Shown: positions 1 through 8,583, counted from the first letter of the stretch. The stretch: DNA of 64,000 bases from a virus (IMGVR_UViG_3300018476_000013:1-64000), one strand, 5' to 3'. Program-made: numbers and translations. Notes: generated by a model not told the origin, from the letters alone.

Positions 1-2454
1 GTCCGTGCCTTGCTCAACGACTATGACAAGATGCACGGCCGGATAAACGACATTGCCAATAGCCAAGGCCGTGCCGCTGGTGCTTTCAAGAATGTCATGG
101 AAGGACCACAGGCCAGCATCGACAAGATGCTGATGAGCCTTGACGCGTTGTCAAAAGAATTTGGTTTGCTGTTGCATACCCTCGGCGTTACTGAAGGCAT
201 CAAGGCACTCATTAAAGAATTCCAAGACTTGCGGCGGTTGGTTCTTGCCATCAAAGAAATCTGGGATGGTTTCAAGAAAGGTGCGTTGCCTGATTGGGCA
301 GATGACGCCATGTCCGACGCATTGTTCGGCAAGATTGGCGAGTCCTCAATACGCGACTCGCTGGAGTGGATGGCCAAGAAGATGGGGCGTGAGACCCGAG
401 CTTCTAAGAAGGCACGGGGAGCAGTAGAAGAAGGTGGAGGTGGCGAGTTTGGAGCGCGCTTCCAAGGTTATGAAACACCGGGACCATCATTCCCTGGTGA
501 GAAAGAAAAGGCGGCTGAAGATGCCAAGGCGTTGAAAGATGCCATGGAGCAAATGACGCCGGAATTTCAAAGGCAAGCAGAAGAACGCCGCAAGGAAAAT
601 GCTCTTCGGGAATTGGGTTCGCAGCGACTTCGCGAATTGAATGATGAACTTCAGAAGACCACTGGCAACATCAAGAAGATGTCCTATGGGGTTGATAAAG
701 GCGGAGACAAAGTAAGGGTCTTTGCTGCTCGACTGGACAATGGTGCCAATGCCCTTAGCGGCATGATCCACAATGCTTCCTTCACCACGGGTGGTGTTGG
801 TAGTGGTGTCGGTGGCAATGGTATGGGCGGCGGACAAAGCGCCGGACCGGCTGGCGGCTATGGTGGCGGCTCTGGTTACGGCAGCGGCAGTAGTGGCATG
901 GGTCAATCGCCTAACTCTGGCGGTGGCACAAGCGGTGGCACAAGCGGTGGTGGCGGTGGTGGCGGAAGCGCAACGCCGACCGAAAGTGGTCCTGGTGGTG
1001 TAGCCGTACAACCCGGCACAGTAGCACCTACACTGCCTCCAGAACTTGGTGGCGGCGGTACAGCAGCGGCGCCGGGAGGCGGCGGTGGTGGCGGTGGCGG
1101 CGGAGGGCTGTCTCGATCTGCCTATGACAAAATGTTTGCTGGCACACCGCTGGCGGGTCAGTACGACAAGGTTGTGGAAGAAGCCAAAAAGAACAACATC
1201 CCGCCAGCCAAGTTTGCCGGGATCATGGCCCATGAGACTGGCCAAGGCAAGTCAAAGATGCTTGCCACCAAAAACAACCCTGCAGGGTTGATGGACCCAA
1301 AGACCGGGCATCAGAAGGGAATGGAATTTAAGACCATCGGAGAAGGCATCGAATCTGCCGGCCGCAACATCGCCAAGAATTATCATAGAGCTGGCGGTGA
1401 CATGCAGAAGATGTCGGAGACCTACGCACCCATTGGTGCGAAGAATGATCCCGGTGGATTGAACCGGCACTGGAAGGCGGGTGTCGATAAATATTCACAG
1501 CAACTATCTGACGGCACCAATAATACGCAAGTTGCTGCTCTCGGTAATACGGGCGGTTCGATACCGGGTACTAGTAACAATTTGAATATGTCGGTCGACA
1601 AAGCCTTGTCGATGCGAGGATTGAACGAGTCCAAAGACCAAGAGCTGTTGAAACAATATATGAAAACTGGTGGCCGTGGTTTAAGCGGTGAACAGAATGC
1701 ATGGTGCGCCCAGTTCGTCAACGGCATTGTGAAAGATGCTGGAGGCACGGGCACTAATTCGTGGGCAGCCAAGTCGTTCCTGAAATGGGGCCGTGGTGTT
1801 GGTGCCGATGAAAACCTGATGAAGGGCGACGTCTTTGTCTTCAATCGTGGTCGTGATCCTGCCAAGGGTCATGTCGGTATGTACACTGGTAACACCAGAA
1901 AAAATCCAAAGACTGGTGAAACCGAATACGAAATGATCCAGGGCAACACGGGTGGAACGAAAGCCAATCCAAATTCCGGCGGCGGTCAAGTAGAGACGAC
2001 ATGGCATACTCGGGGGAGTGTCAGTGCGGGCATTCGTCGTGGTGAATTCCCGGCCGCAGGTGTCCCGGCTAATGTAGCCAGTGGCGGCACTGCACCAGCT
2101 TCTTCTGCCAAGATAGCAGCAACACAACCAATGCCGCCTGTGCAGCCGACAGATGACTCGAAGGTCGTCGCGCCCAAGGTAGCAGAGCCAGCAAAGAAGA
2201 ATGATGATGAACTTATCGCTCTTGCAAGTGGCGGACCCATCCGAGCTGGACAAACTGCTATCGTTGGTGAAGAAGGACCAGAACTTTTCCGTCCAGGTTC
2301 TAGTGGTCACGTCTATCCAAACAGCATGATGAACGTGAACATGCGTGTTAATGATAGTCATGTTCAGTTCGCTCGCGCGTCAATGCGTCGGCAGGCAGAC
2401 CGTGAGGTTCGCGAAGCACGATGGAATAGCTATTCAGATATCGGAGCGGCATAG
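1..2454 (+). CDS. Tail tape measure protein, C-terminal part, with glucosaminidase-like and CHAP-like domains
   Basis: The frame is open to the left window edge, so the true start lies upstream; about 817 residues are visible. Counting from the TTG at 10: helical N-terminal part, a Gly/Ser-rich linker (about 255-365), a FlgJ/GH73-like glucosaminidase domain (about 370-500, HETGQGKSK with E409 as likely catalytic Glu, then NNPAGLM), a CHAP/NlpC-like domain (about 527-640, WCAQFV with the Cys, later GHVGMY), and near residue 741 the GGPIRAGQ...GEEGPELF motif that ends many tape measure proteins. The protein sets tail length and, after ejection, probably cuts peptidoglycan during DNA entry. Tail genes U, X and D follow. 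Domain names rest on motif recognition. Confidence 0.85.
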   Translation, partial: VRALLNDYDKMHGRINDIANSQGRAAGAFKNVMEGPQASIDKMLMSLDALSKEFGLLLHTLGVTEGIKALIKEFQDLRRLVLAIKEIWDGFKKGALPDWADDAMSDALFGKIGESSIRDSLEWMAKKMGRETRASKKARGAVEEGGGGEFGARFQGYETPGPSFPGEKEKAAEDAKALKDAMEQMTPEFQRQAEERRKENALRELGSQRLRELNDELQKTTGNIKKMSYGVDKGGDKVRVFAARLDNGANALSGMIHNASFTTGGVGSGVGGNGMGGGQSAGPAGGYGGGSGYGSGSSGMGQSPNSGGGTSGGTSGGGGGGGSATPTESGPGGVAVQPGTVAPTLPPELGGGGTAAAPGGGGGGGGGGGLSRSAYDKMFAGTPLAGQYDKVVEEAKKNNIPPAKFAGIMAHETGQGKSKMLATKNNPAGLMDPKTGHQKGMEFKTIGEGIESAGRNIAKNYHRAGGDMQKMSETYAPIGAKNDPGGLNRHWKAGVDKYSQQLSDGTNNTQVAALGNTGGSIPGTSNNLNMSVDKALSMRGLNESKDQELLKQYMKTGGRGLSGEQNAWCAQFVNGIVKDAGGTGTNSWAAKSFLKWGRGVGADENLMKGDVFVFNRGRDPAKGHVGMYTGNTRKNPKTGETEYEMIQGNTGGTKANPNSGGGQVETTWHTRGSVSAGIRRGEFPAAGVPANVASGGTAPASSAKIAATQPMPPVQPTDDSKVVAPKVAEPAKKNDDELIALASGGPIRAGQTAIVGEEGPELFRPGSSGHVYPNSMMNVNMRVNDSHVQFARASMRRQADREVREARWNSYSDIGAA

Positions 2455-2474
2455 AATATATCAGGAGCAGCGTA

Positions 2475-3119
2475 ATGGCTAATTGGGTTCTGTTTCAGTG
2501 GGGGCCGATACAATTTCAAGTCCACCCGCTGAACGTCGGCGAGTATAGCCACGCCACGGCAGCCGACTGGGCCAAGAAAGAAATTGCCGGCGCTGCCATG
2601 TATCGGGAATGGGTTGGGGAAAGCGATGAAACCATCCAGCTCAAAGGCCGAGTATTCCCGCATTACTTTGCCCGCAAGTCTCGTCAGCGTAATCCAGAAG
2701 CTGCTAAGCCAAGCAGTGGTGGTCTCGGTCATCTTGATGTGCTCGACAACATGCGCCGGATGGGACAAGCCCATGTCTTGATCCGTGGTGATGGCTGGCA
2801 CTTCGGTTGGTTCGTTATCGAGTCCCTGCAACGGGCACACAGCCTGATTGCCCCGGATGGCATCGGTCAACAAATCGATTTCGAAGCATCATTCCAGAGA
2901 GTGCCAGTGCCAGATGATCCCGGTACGCAATCTGGTTATCTGACTGGCACAGCCGGACCAGCGTCAGGAACAGTAGAACCAACCCCCACTGAAACGCCAG
3001 TTGAAACGCCTCCGAACCAAGGTCAAGTCGTCCGGAAGGTTGGTCCTGATGGACAACCAATCGACATGTCTGATGAAGAAGCGCGCAGGCGTCTTAAAGC
3101 GGCAGGGGTTGGAATATGA
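2475..3119 (+). CDS. P2 GpU-like tail protein
   Basis: 214 residues. The N-terminal 150 residues (starting MANWVLFQWGPIQFQVHPLN) match the P2 GpU pattern: an FxWGPIxFxV start, a conserved RVFPHYF segment and a W(H/F)xGWFVIE strand before a basic-acidic C-terminal half. GpU is a tail completion or terminator-type protein of contractile-tailed phages. The last 65 residues are Pro/Thr-rich and disordered-looking. An AGGAG site lies 8 bases upstream of the ATG. It sits between the tape measure gene and genes X and D, the usual order in P2-like prophages. Confidence 0.85.
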   Translation: MANWVLFQWGPIQFQVHPLNVGEYSHATAADWAKKEIAGAAMYREWVGESDETIQLKGRVFPHYFARKSRQRNPEAAKPSSGGLGHLDVLDNMRRMGQAHVLIRGDGWHFGWFVIESLQRAHSLIAPDGIGQQIDFEASFQRVPVPDDPGTQSGYLTGTAGPASGTVEPTPTETPVETPPNQGQVVRKVGPDGQPIDMSDEEARRRLKAAGVGI

Positions 3120-3208
3120 ATGAGGACCGAGCCATTTGGGCCATTATCCTCATGGCCCTCGGCTTGGTCCTTGTGCTTATAGCAATACTCACGTTGATAA
3201 GGATGTAA
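3116..3208 (+). CDS. Small one-pass membrane protein
   Basis: 30 residues, starting by an ATGA overlap with the GpU-like gene. After MNEDRAIW comes one hydrophobic stretch of about 19 residues (AIILMALGLVLVLIAIL) and a short basic end (TLIRM). It fits the spacing of the tail operon exactly, with the next gene two bases downstream, which favours a real gene. The role is unknown; small membrane proteins in late operons are often lysis accessories, but nothing here proves that. Confidence 0.6.
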   Translation: MNEDRAIWAIILMALGLVLVLIAILTLIRM

Positions 3209-3209
3209 C

Positions 3210-3515
3210 ATGCCCGTAGGATCTTATGACTTGATCACTGTCAGTGGTGATTATGTCACCGTCGATCTGATCGTGTGGCGCCGTTACCGCAATCGCTCCC
3301 CCGGCATTGTGGAGCGGTTGCTGGATGATAACCCGCATCTATCGAAGGCCCATCAGTTCTCGCCGTTCCTTCCGGTCGGTACCCAGGTTCGTATCCCGAT
3401 TGATTTTGAAGTTCTAAGTGGGGCGCCGCAGATCCAGTCGACCGTGGTGTTGTGGGGTTCAACACCATCTGGAGATACGATGGTGCAACCAGCTCCAGTG
3501 GATAGGAGAGCATAA
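3210..3515 (+). CDS. Tail protein X-like (LysM-like)
   Basis: 101 residues. The pattern (YDLITVSGDYVTVDLIVWRR, then PGIVERLLDDNPHL, then FLPVGTQVRIP) is that of phage tail protein X, a small LysM-like domain. In P2-like phages it belongs to the tail/baseplate and may contact peptidoglycan. An AAGGA site precedes the ATG, and the stop overlaps the start of the GpD-like gene (TAATG). The fold assignment comes from the family pattern and the U-X-D gene order. Confidence 0.82.
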   Translation: MPVGSYDLITVSGDYVTVDLIVWRRYRNRSPGIVERLLDDNPHLSKAHQFSPFLPVGTQVRIPIDFEVLSGAPQIQSTVVLWGSTPSGDTMVQPAPVDRRA

Positions 3516-4846
3516 TGGCTGAACACCAAGGACCAATGCGCCATGCAGCTTGCAGGATCATTGTCGATGGTGAAGATGTTACCAATCGAGTTGACCCTTA
3601 TTTGATTTCAGTCAAGGTCATCGACACGCTAGAAGGCGACTTCGATACTTGTGCTCTGGAGTTGGATGATCGAAACGCCCAGTTACAAATTCCGCAGGAC
3701 AAATCTCGGATCATCATTTGCCTGGGTTGGGACAGCACCGGACCTCGGCCTTATTCCAACAAACCATTCCTAAGCCAGCGGCAAAGTGAAGTCGAGGGAT
3801 TAGCAGAAGAGGCCGTGAAAAAAGAATTGCCGTTTGGTGGTCCTGGTTTGCAGATCGTTTTCTCTGGCATCGTCGCCCAGGTCGAGTCGGGTTTTACTCG
3901 GCGAGGTGGTGGCCGTCGGTTATGGATTGAAGGCACCTCCAATAATAACAAAGGCCCTGGCAAGCAAGTTCAGAACATGACCAAGGGCAAAGGCCAGGAA
4001 GATGATAGCAGTGGCGGCGGCGGCGGTGGCGGCGGTGGCGGCGGCGGTGGCGGCGACGGCGAAATCCCATTGCAGGAAGTGGCTCAAGCTGTCTTCCAAA
4101 AGGCCGGACTGCAACTCAAGTTGTCCCCGGAGATGTCAAAGATCAAACGGGACTTCTGGCATGTCAACGAGAGCGCCCATAACTTTGGGCAGCGGATGGC
4201 TGATGAGATGGGTGGCTATTTCAAAGTAGCCAACGGCACAGCGATCTTGTTCGGCAAGAACGAAGACATGGGTATGGGGTTCGTCGATGTGGTGTGGGGT
4301 GTCAACCTGATTGGCTGGCGGATCAAACCATTCTCCAGCCGCGCCCAGTGGGCGAAGGCCGAAAGTAAATTCTTTGATTTGTTCAAGGGTGCTTGGGATG
4401 GCGTGGAGAAAACTATCGGTGGCAGCACACCATTCGGCGATGCATCGGCTGCGATGAATTTCATTCAGCCAGTTGCCAACAAAGCCAACGGCGAACAGAA
4501 CAATGGTGGTGGTTCTGCTGACTCAGAGGCCCGCCGTGGCAATGGCTGGGTGCTACTGAATGGTGATCCCCGAGTGAAGGCTGGCGCCCGATTGAATATC
4601 TCTGGTGCCCGTCCCGGTGTTGATGGCACCTACCTCGTGACTGAAGCCGAGCACAACTATCAACGTGGTGTCGGCTTCACGACACGCTGCAACGTCGGTC
4701 AGCCCGAGCTGAAACCTGGTGGTTACAATTCTTGGAAGAAACCTGTGACGCCACCGGATACTCGGACCGAATTCGAAAAGCGTTTCCAAGGCGAGGACCC
4801 ATTCAAAGTCCCAGAAGTGGACCCGAAAGAAAAGCTAGACATTTAA
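3515..4846 (+). CDS. GpD-like late control / baseplate hub protein
   Basis: 443 residues. The start (HAACRIIVDGEDVTNRVDPYLISVKVIDTLEGDFD) and the middle part with ISGARPGVDGTYLVTEAEH and GFTTR near the end fit the P2 GpD / Mu gp44 / T4 gp27 family, the trimeric hub at the tail tip that connects tube and spike. An almost pure Gly run of about 15 residues near residue 167 (GGC/GGT repeats at 4014-4056) is inserted between the N-terminal and middle domains and probably acts as a flexible linker. Such a simple-sequence tract may vary in length. Confidence 0.85.
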   Translation: MAEHQGPMRHAACRIIVDGEDVTNRVDPYLISVKVIDTLEGDFDTCALELDDRNAQLQIPQDKSRIIICLGWDSTGPRPYSNKPFLSQRQSEVEGLAEEAVKKELPFGGPGLQIVFSGIVAQVESGFTRRGGGRRLWIEGTSNNNKGPGKQVQNMTKGKGQEDDSSGGGGGGGGGGGGGGDGEIPLQEVAQAVFQKAGLQLKLSPEMSKIKRDFWHVNESAHNFGQRMADEMGGYFKVANGTAILFGKNEDMGMGFVDVVWGVNLIGWRIKPFSSRAQWAKAESKFFDLFKGAWDGVEKTIGGSTPFGDASAAMNFIQPVANKANGEQNNGGGSADSEARRGNGWVLLNGDPRVKAGARLNISGARPGVDGTYLVTEAEHNYQRGVGFTTRCNVGQPELKPGGYNSWKKPVTPPDTRTEFEKRFQGEDPFKVPEVDPKEKLDI

Positions 4847-4864
4847 TTCAAACAGGAGAGACCT

Positions 4865-6439
4865 ATGACGGTCATCTGCATGTCATCCGGCCACGGCAAG
4901 TACGTCCGCGGTGCCAGCGGTTACCTCGATGAAGTCAATGAAGCTCGCCGAGTTGTCGATGAAACGGCACGGCTGTTGAAGTCGGCTGGTGTTGAAACGA
5001 AGATCTACCACGATGACTGGAGCCACAGTCAGAACGAGAACCTCAATCGGATTGTCAACTGGCACAATGGGCAGTCCCGCACGCTTGATGTCAGCATCCA
5101 TTTCAACGCGTACCAGACCACGACCAAGCCGATGGGCACTGAGTGTCTGTACCTGACCCAGAAAGACCTGGCAAAGAAAGTGGCTGACGGCATTGCTCGC
5201 GCTACATCCCTGCCCAATCGCGGACCCAAGTACCGGGACAATCTATTCTTCCTTAATAGCACTGCTAAACCGAGCGTGCTGGTGGAAGTTGTGTTCGTCG
5301 ATAGCGTGACCGACTCGGAAACCTATGAAGAAGAATTCGCGGCCATCTGTGCTGAACTAGCATCAGCATTGTCCGGCAAAAAGATTGGAGCCGAACCACC
5401 AGTTGATGAGATCGATGAAACTGAACCGCCGCCGGTGGTGGAGATCCCCGAGGAAGAACCTGGCCGGCCGACCCTCGGGATCGGTGATGAAGGAGACCAT
5501 GTTGTTCAAGTGCAGACTCTGCTTGGCGTGTTCCCGGCGGATGGAGATTTCGGCCCGATCACCGATGCAGCAGTGCGCGGTTATCAAGCGGCTTATGGCG
5601 AGGGTGTGACGTGTGACGGCATCGTCGGTCCAAAGACGTGGGCTGCTCTCGATTACCTGGAACACGCCAAGGCTTCCGGCAATGATCGGATGCCGGCGGA
5701 TCAAGCCCGACGCATTGCACAGATCGCTGAGAAGTCAGCCATTGCCAAGTACGCATGGAAAGACCGAGGCAAGTTGCCATTGGGCTACACTGCCGGCATT
5801 GCCCAGTGCTTTGGATTGGCTGCCACACGGTTGATGCAGGGTCATCCCATCGCGACCACCGCTGCCCAAGCCGATCGCAATAGCACAGACCAGGATGCGC
5901 TGACATGGTACCGCAAGCAATTCCAGGCTGCGGGAATGGATAACACCCAGGATGGCATTGACACTCTACGACATCTGTTTGTGTTGCTACTGGGCCTGGG
6001 TGCTCGGGAAAGCAGCGGCCGTTATTGTGAAGGCCGTGACATGAGTGCCGACAACGTCAGTGCCGAAACGGCGGAAGCATCATTGTATCAGACCAGTTGG
6101 AATATTTATTCGTGCTCGTCATCCATCCCACCATTGCTGAATGAATATTGGGCTAACCCCAATGGCTTCCTGCCGACGTTCCAGAATGGTGTGACTTTGA
6201 AGAAGGATGACCTCGGCAACTTTGGTTCTGGTGATGGTGCCAAGTTTCAATTCCTCTCCAAGTACTCGCCGGCATTCCATGTCTTTGTGACCGGGGTCGG
6301 CTTGCGTTACCGGCGGCAGCATTGGGGACCGGTCAACCGCAGTGAGGTCGAGATACGGACCGAGGCCGATACCATGCTGCTGGAAGTCCAACATCTGCTC
6401 AGTGAAGACTCTGCGGAGAACCCGGATGCAATGGCTTAA
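4865..6439 (+). CDS. Modular endolysin: amidase, peptidoglycan-binding and C-terminal lysozyme-like domains
   Basis: 524 residues. Domain 1 (about 1-175) is an N-acetylmuramoyl-L-alanine amidase of the Amidase_3 type, with probable zinc ligands H10 (SSGHGK), E26 and H79 (SIHFNA) and catalytic E141 (VLVEVVF). Domain 2 (about 200-262) is a PG_binding_1 repeat (LGIGDEGDHVVQVQTLLG ... DGIVGPKTWAAL). Domain 3 (about 275-510) contains LGARESSGRYCEGRD with E382 in the position expected of a lysozyme-type Glu; similar domains occur in alphaproteobacterial proteins but I cannot name the family. No signal peptide is visible, so release would need a holin. The RBS is AGGAG, seven bases before the ATG. 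Confidence 0.85.
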   Translation: MTVICMSSGHGKYVRGASGYLDEVNEARRVVDETARLLKSAGVETKIYHDDWSHSQNENLNRIVNWHNGQSRTLDVSIHFNAYQTTTKPMGTECLYLTQKDLAKKVADGIARATSLPNRGPKYRDNLFFLNSTAKPSVLVEVVFVDSVTDSETYEEEFAAICAELASALSGKKIGAEPPVDEIDETEPPPVVEIPEEEPGRPTLGIGDEGDHVVQVQTLLGVFPADGDFGPITDAAVRGYQAAYGEGVTCDGIVGPKTWAALDYLEHAKASGNDRMPADQARRIAQIAEKSAIAKYAWKDRGKLPLGYTAGIAQCFGLAATRLMQGHPIATTAAQADRNSTDQDALTWYRKQFQAAGMDNTQDGIDTLRHLFVLLLGLGARESSGRYCEGRDMSADNVSAETAEASLYQTSWNIYSCSSSIPPLLNEYWANPNGFLPTFQNGVTLKKDDLGNFGSGDGAKFQFLSKYSPAFHVFVTGVGLRYRRQHWGPVNRSEVEIRTEADTMLLEVQHLLSEDSAENPDAMA

Positions 6440-6470
6440 AGGAATTGCGGCCAAGATCGGGGCGGAGAAA

Positions 6471-6629
6471 ATGACACAGTTGCTTGACCGCATTATCTGC
6501 CGGTTGTTTCACCGGCGTTTCCACACCGAGGCACCGGGTGATGCCGTCGCTGGCTGGCGGTTTATCCGTTGCAGCAAATGCAACGCAACGTGGCCGGAAA
6601 GGAAAATGCCCTATGAACATCCTACTTAG
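6471..6629 (+). CDS. Small CxxC protein
   Basis: 52 residues, starting MTQLLDRIICRLF. A CSKC pair lies near residue 36, with a third Cys near the N-terminus, so only half a zinc ribbon is present. A GGAG site precedes the ATG closely, and the 3' end overlaps the next gene by 17 bases. A function cannot be assigned; its place right after the endolysin suggests a lysis-region accessory protein. Confidence 0.5.
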   Translation: MTQLLDRIICRLFHRRFHTEAPGDAVAGWRFIRCSKCNATWPERKMPYEHPT

Positions 6630-6843
6630 CTTCTTGAACCTGTGCCTCTACATCGCGATCATTCTTTTGATCGCTTATATAATCTTGTGGGTGGTTCGGG
6701 ATTGGTTCAGCATTGCCATCGACGCCAACGTGATGAAGTTTGCCAAGATCGTCGTCGGGCTAATCTGCTTGATTGCCCTTGTGGTCTGGCTCGCTGGCGT
6801 GCTCGGAGGTGGTGTCGGCCTGCCGACCTTTTGGCGGTACTAA
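6613..6843 (+). CDS. Two-pass membrane protein, holin candidate
   Basis: 76 residues starting at the ATG of MNILLSFLNLCLYIA. Two hydrophobic segments are visible, about residues 6-28 and 42-65, joined by a short polar loop (RDWFSIAIDANVMKFAK). Size, topology and place two genes behind the endolysin fit a class II holin. A longer frame starting at 6484 exists but lies over the preceding gene; the start used here follows GAAAATGCCCT and is the first that gives a sensible membrane protein. No family could be named. Confidence 0.6.
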   Translation: MNILLSFLNLCLYIAIILLIAYIILWVVRDWFSIAIDANVMKFAKIVVGLICLIALVVWLAGVLGGGVGLPTFWRY

Positions 6844-6918
6844 AACGAAACAGTCTCGAGTGGATGACCTGCCACCAGTCCCACCTGCACCGCCATCGAT
6901 TTGTAAAGGATGCTGACC

Positions 6919-7011
6919 ATGCTCTGGTTAGTGATTGGCCTGGTCATTGGTGCCAACGTCGGCGCGATCCTTGTTGGGATCGTCGCCGCCGGTGGTCGTG
7001 ACCTGGATTGA
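6919..7011 (+). CDS. Small membrane protein at the end of the late operon
   Basis: 30 residues, almost all one hydrophobic Gly/Val/Ile-rich segment (LVIGLVIGANVGAILVGIVAA) ending GGRDLD. AAGGA lies ten bases before the ATG. It is the last + strand gene before a convergent - strand gene that ends directly beside it. The role is unknown; it may be a second holin or antiholin-like peptide. Confidence 0.45.
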   Translation: MLWLVIGLVIGANVGAILVGIVAAGGRDLD

Positions 7012-7287
7012 TTATGCTACCTCGCCTTCATCCTCGTCTTTCTTGCCCCATCCGCCTATGGGTGGTGGGTTGGATCGTTCACAGAACAAGACATTGCTGA
7101 CGGCATCATGCTTGACATTGAACCACTTATTCTTATGAAAACCGTAGGCCGTAACGTAGCTCTGGAGTTCATCTGATGTGAATGGTTTCTTGCAGGTGAT
7201 GGTCCCGGTCTCCCCGATCTTCAAAGCTTTCAGGGCGGCGTGGACAATGACCGACATATCTTTCAGTTTCTGGGCTTCAGCTTCCAT
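7012..7287 (-). CDS. Hypothetical protein
   Basis: 91 residues, starting MEAEAQKLKDMSVIVHAALK. It has an N-terminal helix, a compact middle part with GETGTITCKKPFTSDELQSYV and an acidic end (KKDEDEGEVA). A GGGAG site stands seven bases before the ATG. The gene is convergent with the late operon and abuts its last stop codon, so it lies antisense to any read-through late transcript that runs to the terminator at 7481-7518. I do not recognise a family. Confidence 0.65.
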   Translation of the reverse strand: MEAEAQKLKDMSVIVHAALKALKIGETGTITCKKPFTSDELQSYVTAYGFHKNKWFNVKHDAVSNVLFCERSNPPPIGGWGKKDEDEGEVA

Positions 7288-7480
7288 ATGGTGGTCTCCC
7301 TACTGTGTTACCCTATATTGCCCCTGGAGGTGCCCAAATGACCCTGGAGGTCGTTTGGAACCCCAGATCCGAGCTCATTAGGAGCTCGCTGGTGCGGTTC
7401 TGGGAGGGGTCATGTAGGGTTATGACCCTATCTCTTTAAGACCACTCCCAGCACCGTTAGAACTTATTTAGTTCGTCCAA
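7288..7480 (+). other. Structured intergenic region with four hairpins and a 10-bp direct repeat
   Basis: No protein frame fits here. On the + strand, successive perfect or near-perfect stems are seen: 7334-7343 with 7349-7358 (one G-U), 7370-7376 with 7382-7388, 7400-7406 with 7445-7451 (outer extension 7391-7394 with 7452-7455), and inside it 7407-7413 with 7422-7428. The 10-mer CCCTGGAGGT occurs at 7322-7331 and 7342-7351, exactly 20 bp apart. A rho-independent terminator follows. This may be a small structured RNA, a structured 3' end of the late transcript, or an operator region for the flanking - strand gene. Confidence 0.5.
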
Positions 7481-7518
7481 ACTGGACCGGGCCACCGCAA
7501 GGGGTCCGGTCTTTTTTT
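7481..7518 (+). terminator. Rho-independent terminator
   Basis: Stem 7481-7488 (ACTGGACC) with 7503-7510 (GGTCCGGT), eight pairs including one G-U, followed by C and seven T. It is oriented for + strand transcription. The likely use is to end the late lysis transcript, or a small RNA from 7.3-7.5 kb. Confidence 0.75.
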
Positions 7519-7520
7519 GC

Positions 7521-7781
7521 CTAGCCCTTGCCGTTCATCTTGACCCATTTGCGCTTGAACCCAATGGCCCGCCCAGCGGCTTCGATGGTCGGGGATTGGG
7601 GCCGGCGGGTCTTGCCGAAGAACCATCCACGCATGGCGGCCTTGGATGGCCCGCCCTGTTCTTGGATCTTCTTCAGGTGATGACCAGTGACCCTGGCACC
7701 TTCAGCGTCTTCGATCAAGGTCCGGAGTTCGTCGATCACCGGATCTTTTGTCTTGAACATATACGCGCTGTAAGTTTTCAT
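7521..7781 (-). CDS. Putative helix-turn-helix regulator
   Basis: 86 residues. The segment VTGHHLKKIQEQGGPSKAAM then RGWFFGKTRRPQSPTIEAAG, ending near GFKRKWV, follows the pattern of small phage helix-turn-helix proteins in which a WF-x-GKTRRPQ turn precedes an EAAGRALGF helix. This would make it a DNA-binding regulator. It overlaps the preceding gene by four bases (ATGA-type), is the most distal member of the - strand polymerase operon, and lies beside the structured region at 7.3-7.5 kb. The target is unknown. Confidence 0.6.
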   Translation of the reverse strand: MKTYSAYMFKTKDPVIDELRTLIEDAEGARVTGHHLKKIQEQGGPSKAAMRGWFFGKTRRPQSPTIEAAGRAIGFKRKWVKMNGKG

Positions 7782-8125
7782 CGGGGCACCAGCGTATAAA
7801 TCATCTTGCCGCCCTTGCCGGTTTTCTTGAACATGCCGGCAGCAATGAGGGCTTTGAGATAGTAACCATAGCTGGTTTCAGACTTGCCAACATGCTTGCA
7901 GAATTTCTTGATGTCGGCGGCCTTGAACTCTTTGGCTTTATGCTGTCGGGCATAATCCCTGAAGAGGTCTGCGATATCCCCACTGCCATTGGCCACGGCC
8001 TTGCCATTGCTGACAGCACCATTGACCACTGGCAATATCTTGGGATCACCCAAGGCAACACCAGAGAGGCCCCGAAGGGCCTCTGCCAGTTTCTTGTCGT
8101 CGCAAAAGAATTCGATCCGAAACAA
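7778..8125 (-). CDS. Putative winged-helix-like protein
   Basis: 115 residues. The C-terminal half (FKAADIKKFCKHVGKSETSY, then ALIAAGMFKKTGKGGKMIYTL) reads like a winged helix: a helix, a turn, a recognition helix and a K/G-rich wing. The N-terminal half is less ordered. It starts immediately after the stop of the upstream gene and overlaps the downstream one by four bases, so the three small genes are translationally coupled. A DNA-binding role is inferred only from the helix pattern. Confidence 0.5.
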   Translation of the reverse strand: MFRIEFFCDDKKLAEALRGLSGVALGDPKILPVVNGAVSNGKAVANGSGDIADLFRDYARQHKAKEFKAADIKKFCKHVGKSETSYGYYLKALIAAGMFKKTGKGGKMIYTLVPR

Positions 8126-8560
8126 TTATCCCTCCACTCTGGTTTCGTGGTCCGCGCCATTGAGAGATGGCAGGACCTTGGCTGCAATGCGGGTACGGGG
8201 TGCCGGCGCTGGGATGGCCGGCGGTGGTTCAATGGCAATGGGGGTGGCAGCAATCTCAGCGACCACTGTGCTATCCATTGGCTTGGTATCCAGGTCAAAG
8301 ATCTGGCTTTGATAAGTCTGGAAAACACTGACGGCCCGATGGCAATTCTCAACATAGTTGCTGACCCTGGTGGCGAAGGCCTCGGTATGTTTGCGGATTT
8401 CAGCCGCCAACACTTCCGCTTCCTGACGCAACAGGGCAGTAGTTTCTTCCGCGGCTTCGACGGTCGCCATGATATCCTGGACGACCTTCTCGCCTGAATG
8501 CCGGACAGCATCACTGGTCAGTGCAGCAATCCGGGCATTGTCTTCTGCTTCTTCAGTCAT
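8126..8560 (-). CDS. Coiled-coil protein of unknown function
   Basis: 144 residues. The ATG at 8560 was chosen because AGGAGCGAACA precedes it; a longer frame begins at 8602 without such a site. Residues about 1-95 form one long amphipathic helix (TSDAVRHSGEKVVQDIMATV ... LLRQEAEVLAAEIRKHTEAF), followed by a Pro/Ala-rich tail. This looks like a structural or anchoring protein rather than an enzyme. Confidence 0.6.
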   Translation of the reverse strand: MTEEAEDNARIAALTSDAVRHSGEKVVQDIMATVEAAEETTALLRQEAEVLAAEIRKHTEAFATRVSNYVENCHRAVSVFQTYQSQIFDLDTKPMDSTVVAEIAATPIAIEPPPAIPAPAPRTRIAAKVLPSLNGADHETRVEG

Positions 8561-8583
8561 TGTTCGCTCCTGGTTTTCTAATG

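Noticed and set aside
487-1245. Long open frames on the - strand opposite the tape measure gene
   Set aside because: They come from the repeated GGC/GGT (Gly) codons of the real gene; the products are low-complexity and have no starts with ribosome-binding sites.
3985-4060. Poly-Gly tract in the GpD-like gene as an assembly error
   Set aside because: The reading frame is kept on both sides and the domain order is normal, so it is treated as a real linker.
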